64,000 bases of DNA from Pseudomonas gingeri (GTDB lineage Bacteria > Pseudomonadota > Gammaproteobacteria > Pseudomonadales > Pseudomonadaceae), in the NCBI RefSeq assembly GCF_013386165.1, contig NZ_JACAOS010000021.1, positions 124,768 through 188,767 of the forward strand, in the 5' to 3' direction. The first letter of the stretch is position 1, and each line of letters begins with the position of its first letter. The translations under genes were made by a program, and so were the position numbers. Below the pieces are notes generated by a model. It ran no database searches. It was not told where the DNA came from and worked only from the letters and a program-made list of their open reading frames with translations. Shown here one piece after another: positions 39,228 through 48,900 of this stretch.

Positions 39228-40127
39228 TCAGGTCAGCACATAGTCCACCGGCTCCAGCGCCGGCGGTAGGTCGGTATGCCCGAGGCCGGCGAGGACTTCC
39301 CGTTCCACGGTGCGCAGGATCGCGTTGCACGGCAGATCGTTTTCATCAAAGCCGAACGGATCTTCCAGATCGTCGCCGATCTCATCCAGGCCGAGGAAGG
39401 TGTAGCTGACAATGGCGGTGAACACCGGCGTCAGCCAGCCCAGCGGTTCGGCCATGGCGAAGGGCAGGAGGATACAGAACAGGTAGATGGTGCGGTGCAG
39501 CAGCAAGTTGTAGGGGAAGGGCAGTGGCGTGTGCTTGATGCGCTCGCAACTGGCCTGGACCTGGCTGAGGCTGAGCAGCAGCGCCGAGAAAATCGTATAG
39601 CGGTATTCGCTGATCAAGCCTTGCGCCGCGAAGCCTGCGCAGCGTGCGCCGATCCGTTGCAGCAACTGGTCAGTAGCATTCGGGTGGCCGGCGGCGGGCT
39701 CTTCCTGTTGCCAGGGTTCGATGGCCTGGCGTTCGTCCTCCAGGCGCAGACGGGCAATCAGGCCGTGGGCAAAACCGCAGAGCTCGCGCAGCAGCGCGGT
39801 GCGTTGCGGCCCATCGCCCAGCACCTGGCTTTCGCGAATCAGCGAGCGCACGTCGATGATCAATTGCCCCAGCAACTTGCGACCTTCCCACCAGCGGTCA
39901 TAGCAGGCGTTGTTGCGAAAACTCATGAAGATCGACAGAGACAGGCCCAGCAAAGTGAAGGGCGTGGCATTGACCTTGGAGAAATAGGCCGGATGCCAGG
40001 TCTCCACCAGCACGATCACCGAGGCCAGTACGGTCACCAGCAGGCAGCGCAGGGCAATGCGCTTGGCAATCGAGCCCTTGAGGGAAAACAGGATAGCGAT
40101 CAGGTTCGGCTTGGAGCGGACGATCAT
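39228..40127 (-). CDS. Bestrophin-family anion channel protein
   Basis: A 299-residue RFP-TM/bestrophin (UPF0187) protein. The signature features are an early membrane helix, FTLLGLSLSIFMSFRNNACYDRWWEGRKL with its conserved N-C-Y-R-WW pattern, and the second pair of helices near LPFAMAEPLGWLTPVFTA, followed by FLGLDEIGDDLEDPFG. Known bacterial members form pentameric channels, some selective for cations. Function here is unknown. The gene stands alone, leftward, between the TPR gene and the EIIC-EAL gene. Confidence 0.88.
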   Translation of the reverse strand: MIVRSKPNLIAILFSLKGSIAKRIALRCLLVTVLASVIVLVETWHPAYFSKVNATPFTLLGLSLSIFMSFRNNACYDRWWEGRKLLGQLIIDVRSLIRESQVLGDGPQRTALLRELCGFAHGLIARLRLEDERQAIEPWQQEEPAAGHPNATDQLLQRIGARCAGFAAQGLISEYRYTIFSALLLSLSQVQASCERIKHTPLPFPYNLLLHRTIYLFCILLPFAMAEPLGWLTPVFTAIVSYTFLGLDEIGDDLEDPFGFDENDLPCNAILRTVEREVLAGLGHTDLPPALEPVDYVLT

Positions 40128-40239
40128 GGCGAGGGTCTTGGGACTGGAGGCAAATGACGGGACTCCACCTTAAGCGCCGGTGCCGGCTGTTGTCCAATCA
40201 CCCTGGCTGACAAGGTGATCGAAGGGCTCTATCGCAGGG

Positions 40240-42339
40240 CTATCCGGGCAGCATCAAGCCGCTGCCCTGGTGTGCCAGGGCCTGGCGTTGACGGACAAAG
40301 TCCGGCATCCGCTCGCCGGGAATGGCCTTGCTGAAGTACCAGCCCTGGATCACCAGTTCCGTGGACGAGTGCAGGGCATCGTACTGCTCCTGGGTTTCCA
40401 CACCCTCGACAATGATTCCCAGGTTCAGGGTTTCACACAGCCGCAGCATGCCATTGAGTACCCGTGCGCCCTCGGGGTGACAGTGGGCGACGACAAAGCT
40501 GCGGTCGATCTTGATGCAGTCGATCTTGAATTGGTGCAGGTAGCTCAGTGCCGAATAACCGGTGCCAAAGTCATCGATATACAGCTTGGCGCCAAAACCG
40601 TGCAGGCGTTCGATCAGGCGGTTGATCGTCGGGACATCACCGACCAGGGCGTCCTCGGTCAGCTCGACGGAAATCATCCCCTGGGCCAGGGCGAGGGTCT
40701 CCATGAGGCGTTCGCCGTACTCCGGCACACTCAGGGTGGCACCGGTCACGTTGATGGTCATCGGCACCTCGAAGCCGGCTTTGCGCCAGCGCCGATATTG
40801 TTCCAGCGCCTGGGCGGCGACCCACAGGTCGACATCCGGCATCAGGTTGGCCTGGCCCAGCCACTTGAGGAACTCCCAGGGCTGCTGGGCATTGCCGTCC
40901 TTGTCGCGGGCGCGCATCAGCGCCTCGCACCCGGTGCACAGGCCGGTGGTCTTGGAGATATGCGGCTGGTACTCCAGGTAAAACTCGTATTCGCTGATCT
41001 GACGGATGCGGTCCAGTTCCTGGGCCCGGCGGGCATCGTTCTTGTACGAGGCCGCCACTGGATCGAATTCGAACAGCCGGCCCTTTTCCTCGAGACTGCG
41101 GAAGGTGGTGTCGAAGGATTTGATATAGATACCGTCATCGCTTTCCTGGTGCCGGTGCAGGCCAATCACATAGGGCGCGTAGATCAGGCTGCCGATGCCG
41201 AGCAGTACCAGTTGCAGGATCACCGCGGCCCAGTCGCCGTTGGTGCTCAGGTAGGCGTTGAGCAGCACCGGCGAATTCAGTGGCATGCCGGTGACCATCG
41301 GCGCCACCCAGCCGGCCTGGACCACCGCCACCGCGATCAGCGCATTGAGCACCGGGGTGATCAAAAAAGGGATGAACAGACGCGGGTTGAGAATGATCGG
41401 CAGGCCGAACAGCAGGATTTCATTGATGTTGAACAACGACAGCGGCACCGAGGCAAGGGCCAGCAGGCGCAGGGAGCGGTCGCGGGTAAACAGCAGCACC
41501 GCGACGATCAGCGACAGCGAAGCACCGGAGCCACCGATAAAGGCGAAACAGCCCAGCAGGCCGCTGTTGAGGATATAGCGGTGGGGCTCCCCGGCGGCGA
41601 GATTGATCTGATTGATGTTCACGGCTTCGTCGAGGACGTTGAACACCGGCTGCATCGCGTGCAGGCCATGGATGCCGAAGAACCACAGGATCGAGTTGGT
41701 GGCACTGATCAGCGCGCCGTAGCGGTAAGGATGCTCCAGCGCCTCACGACCGAAGGGCACCTGCATCTGCGCGATCTGGGGAATCTCCAGCAGCAGCGAC
41801 AGCACGGTGACCAGCAGGGCGGTGGTGATCAGGCCGGGGAGCACCACGTTGATGCTGTCGCGTACGTTGAAGCCGACCACGTTTTCCCGCACCAGCCGTG
41901 TCCAGGATTGTCGGTACAGCCAGGCCATGATCGGCACGTTGATCAGCGGCGAGGCGATGGCGATAAACAGCACCAGGGTTGCCGCGGCCCGGGGGAAATC
42001 GCTGAGCAGGTAGATGGCGATTTCCACATGGGCCAGGCACAGGAAGGCCACTGGCACCTGGGGCAGGCGATAGCGAATGGCGAGCATGTAGCCAATGGAG
42101 GCGGCCACCAGCAAGGGCAGGATGGAGCTGATTTTCTCATGCAGCCCGGCGAGGAAATTCACCCAATCGTCGGGCAGTCCGGCCAGGCGCGCGCACACCG
42201 AGAGGATCAGAAACGCTGTCGACACCAGCAGACACGGCAGCAGCCACAGCAGGCCTTCGCGAATGGCCCGCAGCGAATCAGCCCCTGCCAGCGCCGCCAG
42301 GCGCTGGGTCAGGAACAACTGGAAGACTGACTGTGACAT
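40240..42339 (-). CDS. PTS EIIC-like membrane domain fused to an EAL c-di-GMP phosphodiesterase
   Basis: A 699-residue fusion. Residues about 1-395 are a many-helix PTS permease domain of the lactose/cellobiose (EIIC) family (GLHAMQPVFNVLDEAVNINQ and LFGLPIILNPRLFIPF). Residues about 440-690 are an EAL domain with the catalytic acids in place (CEALMRARD, ISVELTEDAL, YIDDFGTGYSAL, IVEGVETQEQY), so it probably cleaves cyclic di-GMP. No EIIA or EIIB partner is adjacent, so the EIIC part may sense rather than phosphorylate a sugar. That would link a carbohydrate to the motile/sessile switch; this is inference. Confidence 0.92.
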   Translation of the reverse strand: MSQSVFQLFLTQRLAALAGADSLRAIREGLLWLLPCLLVSTAFLILSVCARLAGLPDDWVNFLAGLHEKISSILPLLVAASIGYMLAIRYRLPQVPVAFLCLAHVEIAIYLLSDFPRAAATLVLFIAIASPLINVPIMAWLYRQSWTRLVRENVVGFNVRDSINVVLPGLITTALLVTVLSLLLEIPQIAQMQVPFGREALEHPYRYGALISATNSILWFFGIHGLHAMQPVFNVLDEAVNINQINLAAGEPHRYILNSGLLGCFAFIGGSGASLSLIVAVLLFTRDRSLRLLALASVPLSLFNINEILLFGLPIILNPRLFIPFLITPVLNALIAVAVVQAGWVAPMVTGMPLNSPVLLNAYLSTNGDWAAVILQLVLLGIGSLIYAPYVIGLHRHQESDDGIYIKSFDTTFRSLEEKGRLFEFDPVAASYKNDARRAQELDRIRQISEYEFYLEYQPHISKTTGLCTGCEALMRARDKDGNAQQPWEFLKWLGQANLMPDVDLWVAAQALEQYRRWRKAGFEVPMTINVTGATLSVPEYGERLMETLALAQGMISVELTEDALVGDVPTINRLIERLHGFGAKLYIDDFGTGYSALSYLHQFKIDCIKIDRSFVVAHCHPEGARVLNGMLRLCETLNLGIIVEGVETQEQYDALHSSTELVIQGWYFSKAIPGERMPDFVRQRQALAHQGSGLMLPG

Positions 42340-42448
42340 TGCCCAACCCCTTTAGACCTTCAGTCTTTTCGGGGCATATGGCCACTAGGCTCGGCCCCGA
42401 GACGCGAGCATATCCCGAGATGACCCGAAAAGGCCAAGTCGGCGCTTG

Positions 42449-42480
42449 AAAAAGCCCCGAGGCCAAGGGCTCTCGGGGCT
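42449..42480 (-). terminator. Intrinsic terminator of the secreted-protein operon
   Basis: On the minus strand, AGCCCCGAG (42480-42472) pairs with CTCGGGGCT (42461-42453), followed by a T tract. It lies 46 bases after the stop of the Tyr/Gly-rich protein and ends the operon. Confidence 0.85.
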
Positions 42481-42526
42481 GGTCGGTGGGGGGCGGGCGA
42501 AAAATGTCACTGTCGTCCGTTCGGCT

Positions 42527-42916
42527 TTAGTAGCGGGTTCGGCTGTAAGGCGGATTGGTGTTGTAACCGTCGCTATAACCTGAGGTGAAGCCGTAGTTGT
42601 AGCCCGCGTTGTAGTCCGCGATATAGTCATTGCGACCGGCTAGGTAACCGTTTGCATAGCCATTGGCGTAACCGTTGTTGTAACCGGTACTGAAGCCGGG
42701 GGAGTAAGCGGGAGTTCTGACGGGGATGCTAGTGCCGCAAACACGGCGCACCGGCGACCCGCAGATGGTGGCGGCATCGCTGGATGTCGCTATCAACGGG
42801 CCGATAACACCCGCCGCGATCAGCATGGCCAAGGCAAGCCCCCTTTGGGCGCGCCGGGTGTGCGGCGCTTTTGTCTCCCTGGAACAGATTGACGGGGAAA
42901 GTACGATAGAAGTCAT
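42527..42916 (-). CDS. Secreted Gly/Tyr/Asn-rich repeat protein
   Basis: A 129-residue protein from the ATG at 42916, which has AGAGGG upstream. A basic head and a hydrophobic segment (LALAMLIAAGVIGPLIA) form a likely signal peptide or anchor ending near SSDAA. The remainder has two Cys (TICGSPVRRVCGT) and then a tail of short repeats built on NGYANGY, YLAGRNDYIADY and GYSDGY. Such tyrosine-rich tails occur in surface or matrix proteins; function unknown. It follows the HAF-like gene by 66 bases, with a shared terminator, so the two form an operon. Confidence 0.72.
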   Translation of the reverse strand: MTSIVLSPSICSRETKAPHTRRAQRGLALAMLIAAGVIGPLIATSSDAATICGSPVRRVCGTSIPVRTPAYSPGFSTGYNNGYANGYANGYLAGRNDYIADYNAGYNYGFTSGYSDGYNTNPPYSRTRY

Positions 42917-42982
42917 TTCAGTATCCCTCTGGATAAAACCAATGCGCTTCGATGGAAGCCCTGAGCCGCTCACGTGTTGGCC

Positions 42983-44272
42983 CTAAGGGGTCGAGGTGAT
43001 CACCCCATCGTCCTGTTCGCCGATGGTCGCGTTTTCGCTGAGGCCCGCTGTATAGGCACCAGCTGGAGAAATGGCGTTGGCACAGTCATTGCCGCCGGCT
43101 CCCAGAGCGGTTATCGCGGTCAGGGTGCCGCTGGAGATGTGGTAAACGTAGGCTTGGCTAAGGCCTCCGACCTCGCCACAACCGACGGCCACACCGTTGT
43201 TCGAGATGGCTTTGGCGGTTGCTCTTGAGCTGCCCGGCAAGAGCGGGATCGGCGTCCCATCGGTGCCGGTTGAGGGATTCCAGACGAACCCGGTGACAAA
43301 GCCTCCGGATTTCAGCCGATTGCCGGTGATCTGCCCGGAAGCGTTCATGGCTGTCCCGGAGTTACGCAGCGAGGTGCTGCCGTTGATGGTCAACATCACC
43401 GTCGGCGCGCTGCCGCCGCCGGCGGCCCATTGCACGGTTTTATACGTATCGGGAGTGCTGCTGCCGCTGCCGATGTAATAGCAGGTGCCGAGGATCTGCC
43501 CGCTCAGGTTGATTTCACTGGCCACACAGTAACTGGCCCCCGTAGGCACGGGCAACGCGGTATAGCCGCTGCTGGCACTGGACCAGAGTACCGCTTGATT
43601 TTTTCCCGCGCCGCCGCTGCCCGCCGGGCAATTGCCGATGATCGAGGGGGTGGCGGCGTCACTGATGTCCGCCGTACTGCAGTTGGTGACCGAGCCGAGC
43701 AGTGGCGGGAGCAGGCTGTTCGCTGCCCCGGCGGAGGTCCAGATCACCGGCGTGGTCTCCCCGCTGGGGCTGATGCTGACGCCCACCACGACACCCGCCA
43801 GATTGACGGCGGCTGCCTCGGTTTGCACGTCGGGTACCAGTCGCAGTCCTGCGAGCAGGGGCAGTGGCAGCTGTTGTTGAGGGGGGGCGGTCAGATTGTT
43901 GGCGACCCATTTGACGGCCTGGGGAATACTGGTGCCGTCTTCGCAGGAGCCGATGAGCACGGCCGTGGTTGCTGAGCCATTGCTCACCGCACCGCCGGCG
44001 CATGCCCCTGGCACTCCAGCGCTGGAGGTGAACAACGGCGGCAGGGCGGTGCCCCCGCCAGACGCTGTGTCATAGATGGCAAGATGGACGAAGTCCGCTC
44101 CAATGGAGTTGCCAATCGACAATTTAGTATCATTGATGCCGGTGATGTTGCTATTGGTAAGCGTGACGTTGTAAACGTCGTCGCTCCATGTGGCAGCCTG
44201 GGCCGTCGTGGCCAGGCTGACACCCGCGATAATCAATCCGAGCGAAGTAACAAGACGAGAGGGGGTTTTCAT
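42983..44272 (-). CDS. Secreted HAF-type repeat protein with paired cysteines
   Basis: A 429-residue exported protein. The signal peptide ends near residue 26 (TTAQA|ATWSDD). The body carries degenerate repeats of the HAF/propeller kind: a hydrophobic strand, then a segment such as AVNLAGVVVG or AISNNGVAVG, then VIWTS or VLWSS. Most repeats also hold two Cys (LIGSCEDG; NCSTADIS with IIGNCPAG; SYCVASEIN with GTCYY), suggesting a disulfide in each. AAGGAG precedes the ATG. It shares a transcript with the Tyr/Gly-rich protein. Function unknown; an extracellular or cell-surface role is likely. Confidence 0.75.
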   Translation of the reverse strand: MKTPSRLVTSLGLIIAGVSLATTAQAATWSDDVYNVTLTNSNITGINDTKLSIGNSIGADFVHLAIYDTASGGGTALPPLFTSSAGVPGACAGGAVSNGSATTAVLIGSCEDGTSIPQAVKWVANNLTAPPQQQLPLPLLAGLRLVPDVQTEAAAVNLAGVVVGVSISPSGETTPVIWTSAGAANSLLPPLLGSVTNCSTADISDAATPSIIGNCPAGSGGAGKNQAVLWSSASSGYTALPVPTGASYCVASEINLSGQILGTCYYIGSGSSTPDTYKTVQWAAGGGSAPTVMLTINGSTSLRNSGTAMNASGQITGNRLKSGGFVTGFVWNPSTGTDGTPIPLLPGSSRATAKAISNNGVAVGCGEVGGLSQAYVYHISSGTLTAITALGAGGNDCANAISPAGAYTAGLSENATIGEQDDGVITSTP

Positions 44273-44349
44273 GACGCTTCTCCTTGCGATGAGTGTGCAC
44301 GCACGATCTGTACGCGTACTTACCGTACCTCTGGCCTTATCCCGCTGGT

Positions 44350-44369
44350 AACTGTCAGAAATGACAGTT
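44350..44369. promoter_or_regulatory. Perfect inverted repeat upstream of the HAF-type gene
   Basis: AACTGTCA and TGACAGTT are exact inverted copies separated by GAAA, 78 bases upstream of the ATG at 44272. It has no T tract and is likely an operator or, if transcribed, a GAAA-tetraloop hairpin in the leader. Confidence 0.55.
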
Positions 44370-44434
44370 CGTTAGAGCATTTCGAAGCTTGTGAAATATC
44401 GAGCAGCACTATCTCCAGGGCTTGTTCGAGGACG

Positions 44435-44468
44435 AAAAAAAGCCCCGCGACCAAGGTGGCGCGGGGCT
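44435..44468 (-). terminator. Intrinsic terminator of the mexEF-oprN operon
   Basis: On the minus strand, AGCCCCGC (44468-44461) and GCGGGGCT (44448-44441) form the stem around a 12-base loop, followed by a seven-T tract (44441-44435). It lies 42 bases after the oprN stop. Confidence 0.88.
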
Positions 44469-44509
44469 GAAAAAGGGTCGGAGGGCATCCAACCCCGGGA
44501 GGTCTTGAA

Positions 44510-45943
44510 TCAGTGGCTGCTGGCGACTGCCTGCGGCTCATAGCCGCCACCCAGTGACTTGTAGATCGCCACGATGCCGCGATACAGATCGGTTTCGGCC
44601 TGGGCCTGGCTGTCTTCGGCGGCCAGGCGTTCGCGCTGGGCGTCGAGCAGCACCAGGAAGTCGGCAGTGCCTTCGCGGTAGCGAATCGCAGCCAGATCGG
44701 CGGCGGCACGGCTCGATTCGCTCTGGCGAATCAGCGAGATCAGGCGCTGTTGGCGCTTGCCGTAATCGCTGAAGGCGTTCTGCGATTCTTCCAGGGCCAG
44801 CAACACTTGCTGCTCGTAGCTGGCCAGTGCGCCTTCGGCCTCGGCATTGGCCCCGCGCAAGCGAGCCCTGACGCTACCGAGGTTGAACGCCGGCCAGGTG
44901 ATGCTTGGGCCGAGGGCCCAGGCATTGGCGGCGGACGAACCGATCTGCGAACCCCGCCCGGCGGTAAAGCCGAGGAAGCCGCTGAGGCTGACCCGTGGGA
45001 ACAGGTCGGCCTTGGCCACGCCGATCCGCGCGGTGGCGGCGGCCAGCTTGCGTTCGGCGCTGACGATATCCGGACGGCGTTGCAGCAGGTCGCCCGGATT
45101 GCCAATGGCCAGGGCCTTGGAAATCGCCGGCAGGTCCTTCGGACCCAGGTCCACGCTCAGCGTGTCCGGACGTTCGCCCAGCAAGGTCGCGATACGGTTT
45201 TTCTCCCGCGCCTGCTCGGCCTGCAACTGCGGCACCGTGGCTTCGACCGCCGCGAGGCGGGCGTCGGCGCGGACCACGTCGAGCTGATCGCCGACGCCGG
45301 CATCCCGCAGGCTTTCGGTGATGCCCTTGGATTCCTGCTGGTTCTTCAGGTTGGCCAGGGCGATCTTTTCCCGCAGTTGCGCACCGCGCAGTTGACCATA
45401 AGCATCCACCAGTTCGGCAATCATGGTGACTTGCAGTTGGTAGAGGTCGGCTTCGGCCACTTGCTGGTCGGCATCGGCCGCTTCCAGGTTGCGGCGGATA
45501 CGCCCGAACAGGTCGACTTCCCAGGCCATGTCGAGCCCCAGGTCGTAACGCTCGCTGTTGACCCGTTGCTCGGTGGTGCCCGGCACCTGGCCCTTGCCGA
45601 CATCGGCGCTGGCGCGGCTGGTGATGGTCGGCATGGTCTGGGTGTCGACGTCGTCGCGGATCGCCCGCGACGCTTTCAGACGGGCGAAGGCCACGCGCAA
45701 TTCACGGTTGCCGGCCAGTGACTGGGTCACCAGCTGGTTCAGGGTCGGATCGTCGAACTGCTGCCACCAGATGCCCTGGAAACGTGCGCGGTCATAGTTT
45801 TTCTGACCGGCGCTGCCATCGGTGGCGGCGGTGATGTTGGCTGTCTCGGTGGCCGGGGCCTTGTAGTCCGGGCCGACGGCACAGGCGCTCAGCGCCAGTA
45901 CCAGCAGGCTCGGGACAAAGGCCTTCAGCTTCAGGTTGCTCAT
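44510..45943 (-). CDS. oprN: Outer-membrane efflux channel OprN (NodT family lipoprotein)
   Basis: A 477-residue TolC-like trimeric outer-membrane channel. The lipobox LSAC puts the lipidated Cys at residue 21. The paired OEP domains contain the long helices (AEADLYQLQVTMIAELVDAY and its repeat EGALASYEQQVLLALEESQN) and the typical RRPDIVSAERKLAAATARIG. Its ATG overlaps the mexF stop (ATGA), and a terminator follows. With MexE and MexF it forms the tripartite pump that exports quinolones, chloramphenicol and trimethoprim. Confidence 0.92.
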   Translation of the reverse strand: MSNLKLKAFVPSLLVLALSACAVGPDYKAPATETANITAATDGSAGQKNYDRARFQGIWWQQFDDPTLNQLVTQSLAGNRELRVAFARLKASRAIRDDVDTQTMPTITSRASADVGKGQVPGTTEQRVNSERYDLGLDMAWEVDLFGRIRRNLEAADADQQVAEADLYQLQVTMIAELVDAYGQLRGAQLREKIALANLKNQQESKGITESLRDAGVGDQLDVVRADARLAAVEATVPQLQAEQAREKNRIATLLGERPDTLSVDLGPKDLPAISKALAIGNPGDLLQRRPDIVSAERKLAAATARIGVAKADLFPRVSLSGFLGFTAGRGSQIGSSAANAWALGPSITWPAFNLGSVRARLRGANAEAEGALASYEQQVLLALEESQNAFSDYGKRQQRLISLIRQSESSRAAADLAAIRYREGTADFLVLLDAQRERLAAEDSQAQAETDLYRGIVAIYKSLGGGYEPQAVASSH

Positions 45944-48900
45944 TGTTGCGCCTCCAGCTTGAGGGCCCGGGCGGCTTTGCGCGCATCGCTGCGCTCGACC
46001 GAGCGGCGGATCAATACATAGAACACCGGCGTCAGCAGCAGACCGAAGAAGGTCACCCCGAGCATCCCGGAGAACACCGCGACACCCATCGCATGACGCA
46101 TCTCGGCACCAGCACCGCTGGAGAACACCAGGGGAACCACACCCATGATGAAGGCGAAGGAGGTCATCAGGATCGGCCGCAGACGCAGGCGGCAGGCTTC
46201 CAGCACCGCGCTCAGCGGGTCGAGGCCTTCTTCCTGTTTATCCTTGGCGAACTCGACGATCAGGATCGCGTTCTTGCACGCCAGGCCCACCAGTACGATC
46301 AGGCCGATCTGGGTGAAGATGTTGTTGTCGCCACCCGAGGCAATCACCCCGGCAATCGCCGACAGCAGGGTCATCGGTACGATCAGGATCACCGCCAGCG
46401 GCAGGCTCCAGCTTTCATACAGGGCCGCCAACACCAGGAACGCCAGCAGCACGCAGAGCGGGAACACCAGCAACGCGGTGTTGCCCGAGAGGATCTGCTG
46501 GTAGGTCAGGTCGGTCCACTCGTAGGTCATGCCGTTGGGCAGTTCCTCTTTCAGCAGCTTCTCGATCGCGATCTGCGCCTGGCCGGAGCTGTAGCCCGGT
46601 GCCGCGGCGCCGTTGATCTCGGCGGTGATAAAACCGTTGTAGTGCATCACGCGGTCCGGGCCCGAGGTGTCGCTGACCTTGATGAAGGTCGCCAGGGGGA
46701 TCATCTCGCCTTTGTTGTTACGCACTTTCAACTGGCCGATCTGGTCGGATTCGAGGCGGAACTGCTGCTCGGCCTGGACGTTGACCTGATAGGTGCGACC
46801 GAAGCGGTTGAAGTCGTTGGCATACAACGAACCCAGGTAGATCTGCAGGGTGTCGAAGATGTCGCTGACGGCCACGCCGTGGGTCTTGGCTTTCTCGCGG
46901 TCGATGGCGGCATCCACCTGCGGCACGTTGACCGTGTAGCTGGTGAACAACCCGGCCAGCTCAGGCACGCTGCGGCTCTTGGTGATGATGTTCATCGTCT
47001 CTTTGTACAGCTCGTCGTAGCCCAGGTTGCCCCGGTCTTCGATCTGCAGACGGAAGCCGCCGATGGTGCCCAGGCCTTGTACCGGCGGTGGTGGGAAGAT
47101 CGCCATGTAGGCTTCCTGGATTCCGGCGAACTTGCCGTTCAGGGCGCCGGCAATGGCACCGGCCGTCTGGCTCGGGTCCTTGCGCTGGTCGAAAGGTTTC
47201 AAGGTGACGAACACGATACCGGCGTTCGGGCTGTTGGTGAAACCGTTGATCGACAGGCCCGGGAAGGCCACCGCGCTTTCCACGCCCGGCTGTTTCAGGG
47301 CCAGGTCGGACATACGCTTGATCACATCTTCGGTACGGTCCAGGCTCGCCGCATCCGGCAGTTGGGCGAAGGCCACCAGGTACTGTTTGTCCTGCCCGGG
47401 AACGAAACCGCTCGGGGTGCTGGAGAAACCGAGCCAGGTCAGGGCGATCAGGCCGGCGTAGAGCACCAGAGCGACACCGCTGACGCGGATGACGCGGGTC
47501 ACGGTGCCGACATAGCCGTGGCTGGCGCGGTCGAAGAAGCGGTTGAATGGACGGAACAGCCAGCCACCCAGCAGTTTGTCGAGGACTTTGGAGAACGTGT
47601 CCTTCGGTGCATCGTGACTCCTGAGCAGCACCGCGGCCAGGGCCGGGGACATGGTCAGGGAGTTGAACGCCGAGATCACGGTGGAGATGGCGATGGTCAG
47701 GGCGAACTGCTTGTAGAACTGCCCGGTCAAGCCGGAGATGAACGCCGCCGGGATAAACACCGCACACAGCACCAACGCCGTGGCAATGATCGGACCGGTC
47801 ACCTCACGCATGGCGCGCTTGGTCGCTTCCACCGGATGGAGACCGAGACCGATGTTCCGTTCGACGTTCTCCACCACCACGATGGCGTCGTCCACCACGA
47901 TACCAATGGCCAGTACCAGGCCGAACAGCGACAGGGCGTTGAGGGAGAAACCGAACAGGTGCATGACCGCAAAGGTACCGATCAGCGACACCGGTACGGC
48001 GACCAGTGGGATGATCGAGGCACGCCAGGTCTGCAGGAACAGGATCACCACCAGCACCACGAGGATCAGTGCTTCGAACAGGGTGTGGACCACCGCTTCG
48101 ATGGAGCCGCGCACGAAGATCGTCGGGTCATAGACAATGCTGAAGTCCATGCCTTCCGGGAAACCCTTCTTCAGCTCGGCCATCTTGGCCCGGACTTCAT
48201 TGGAGATGTCGATGGCGTTGGAGCCCGGACGCTGGAAGATCGGGATAGCGACCGCCGGCTGGTTGTTCAGCAGCGAGCGCAGGGCGTACTGGCTGGAGCC
48301 GAGTTCGACCCGGGCGATATCTTTCAGGCGGGTGATCTCGCCGTCGTCGCCGGCGCGAATCACGATGTTCTCGAACTCTTCCTCGGAGACCAGACGGCCC
48401 TGGGCGTTGATCGACAGCTGGAAGCTGGTGGCGGTAGGCGCGGGCGGGGCACCCAACTGGCCGGCTGCGACCTGGCGGTTCTGCTCGCGAATGGCATTGA
48501 CCACATCGGTGGCGGTCAGGTTGCGCGAAGCGGTCTTGTTCGGATCGAGCCAGACCCGCAGGGAGTAGTCGCCCATGCCGAACAACTGCACGTCACCGAC
48601 GCCGCCCAGGCTGGCCAATTCATCCTTGATATTGAGGATGGCGTAGTTGGACAGGTAGAGCATGTCGTAGCGTTTGTCCGGCGAGGTCAAGTGCACAACC
48701 ATGGTCAGGTCGGGCGAAGCCTTGTCGACAGTGATACCGATACGGGTCACTTCCACCGGAAGTTTCGGCTCGGTACGGGTCACACGGTTCTGCACCTGGA
48801 CCTGCGCGTTATCCAGGTTGGTACCCAGGGCGAAGGTGATGGTCAGGGTCAGCTTGCCGTCGGCGGTGGATTGCGAGGACATGTAGAGCATGTTCTCGAC

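Noticed and set aside
40270..42330. A 686-codon open frame opposite the EIIC-EAL gene
   Set aside because: Antisense shadow; the product is charged and repetitive without family features.
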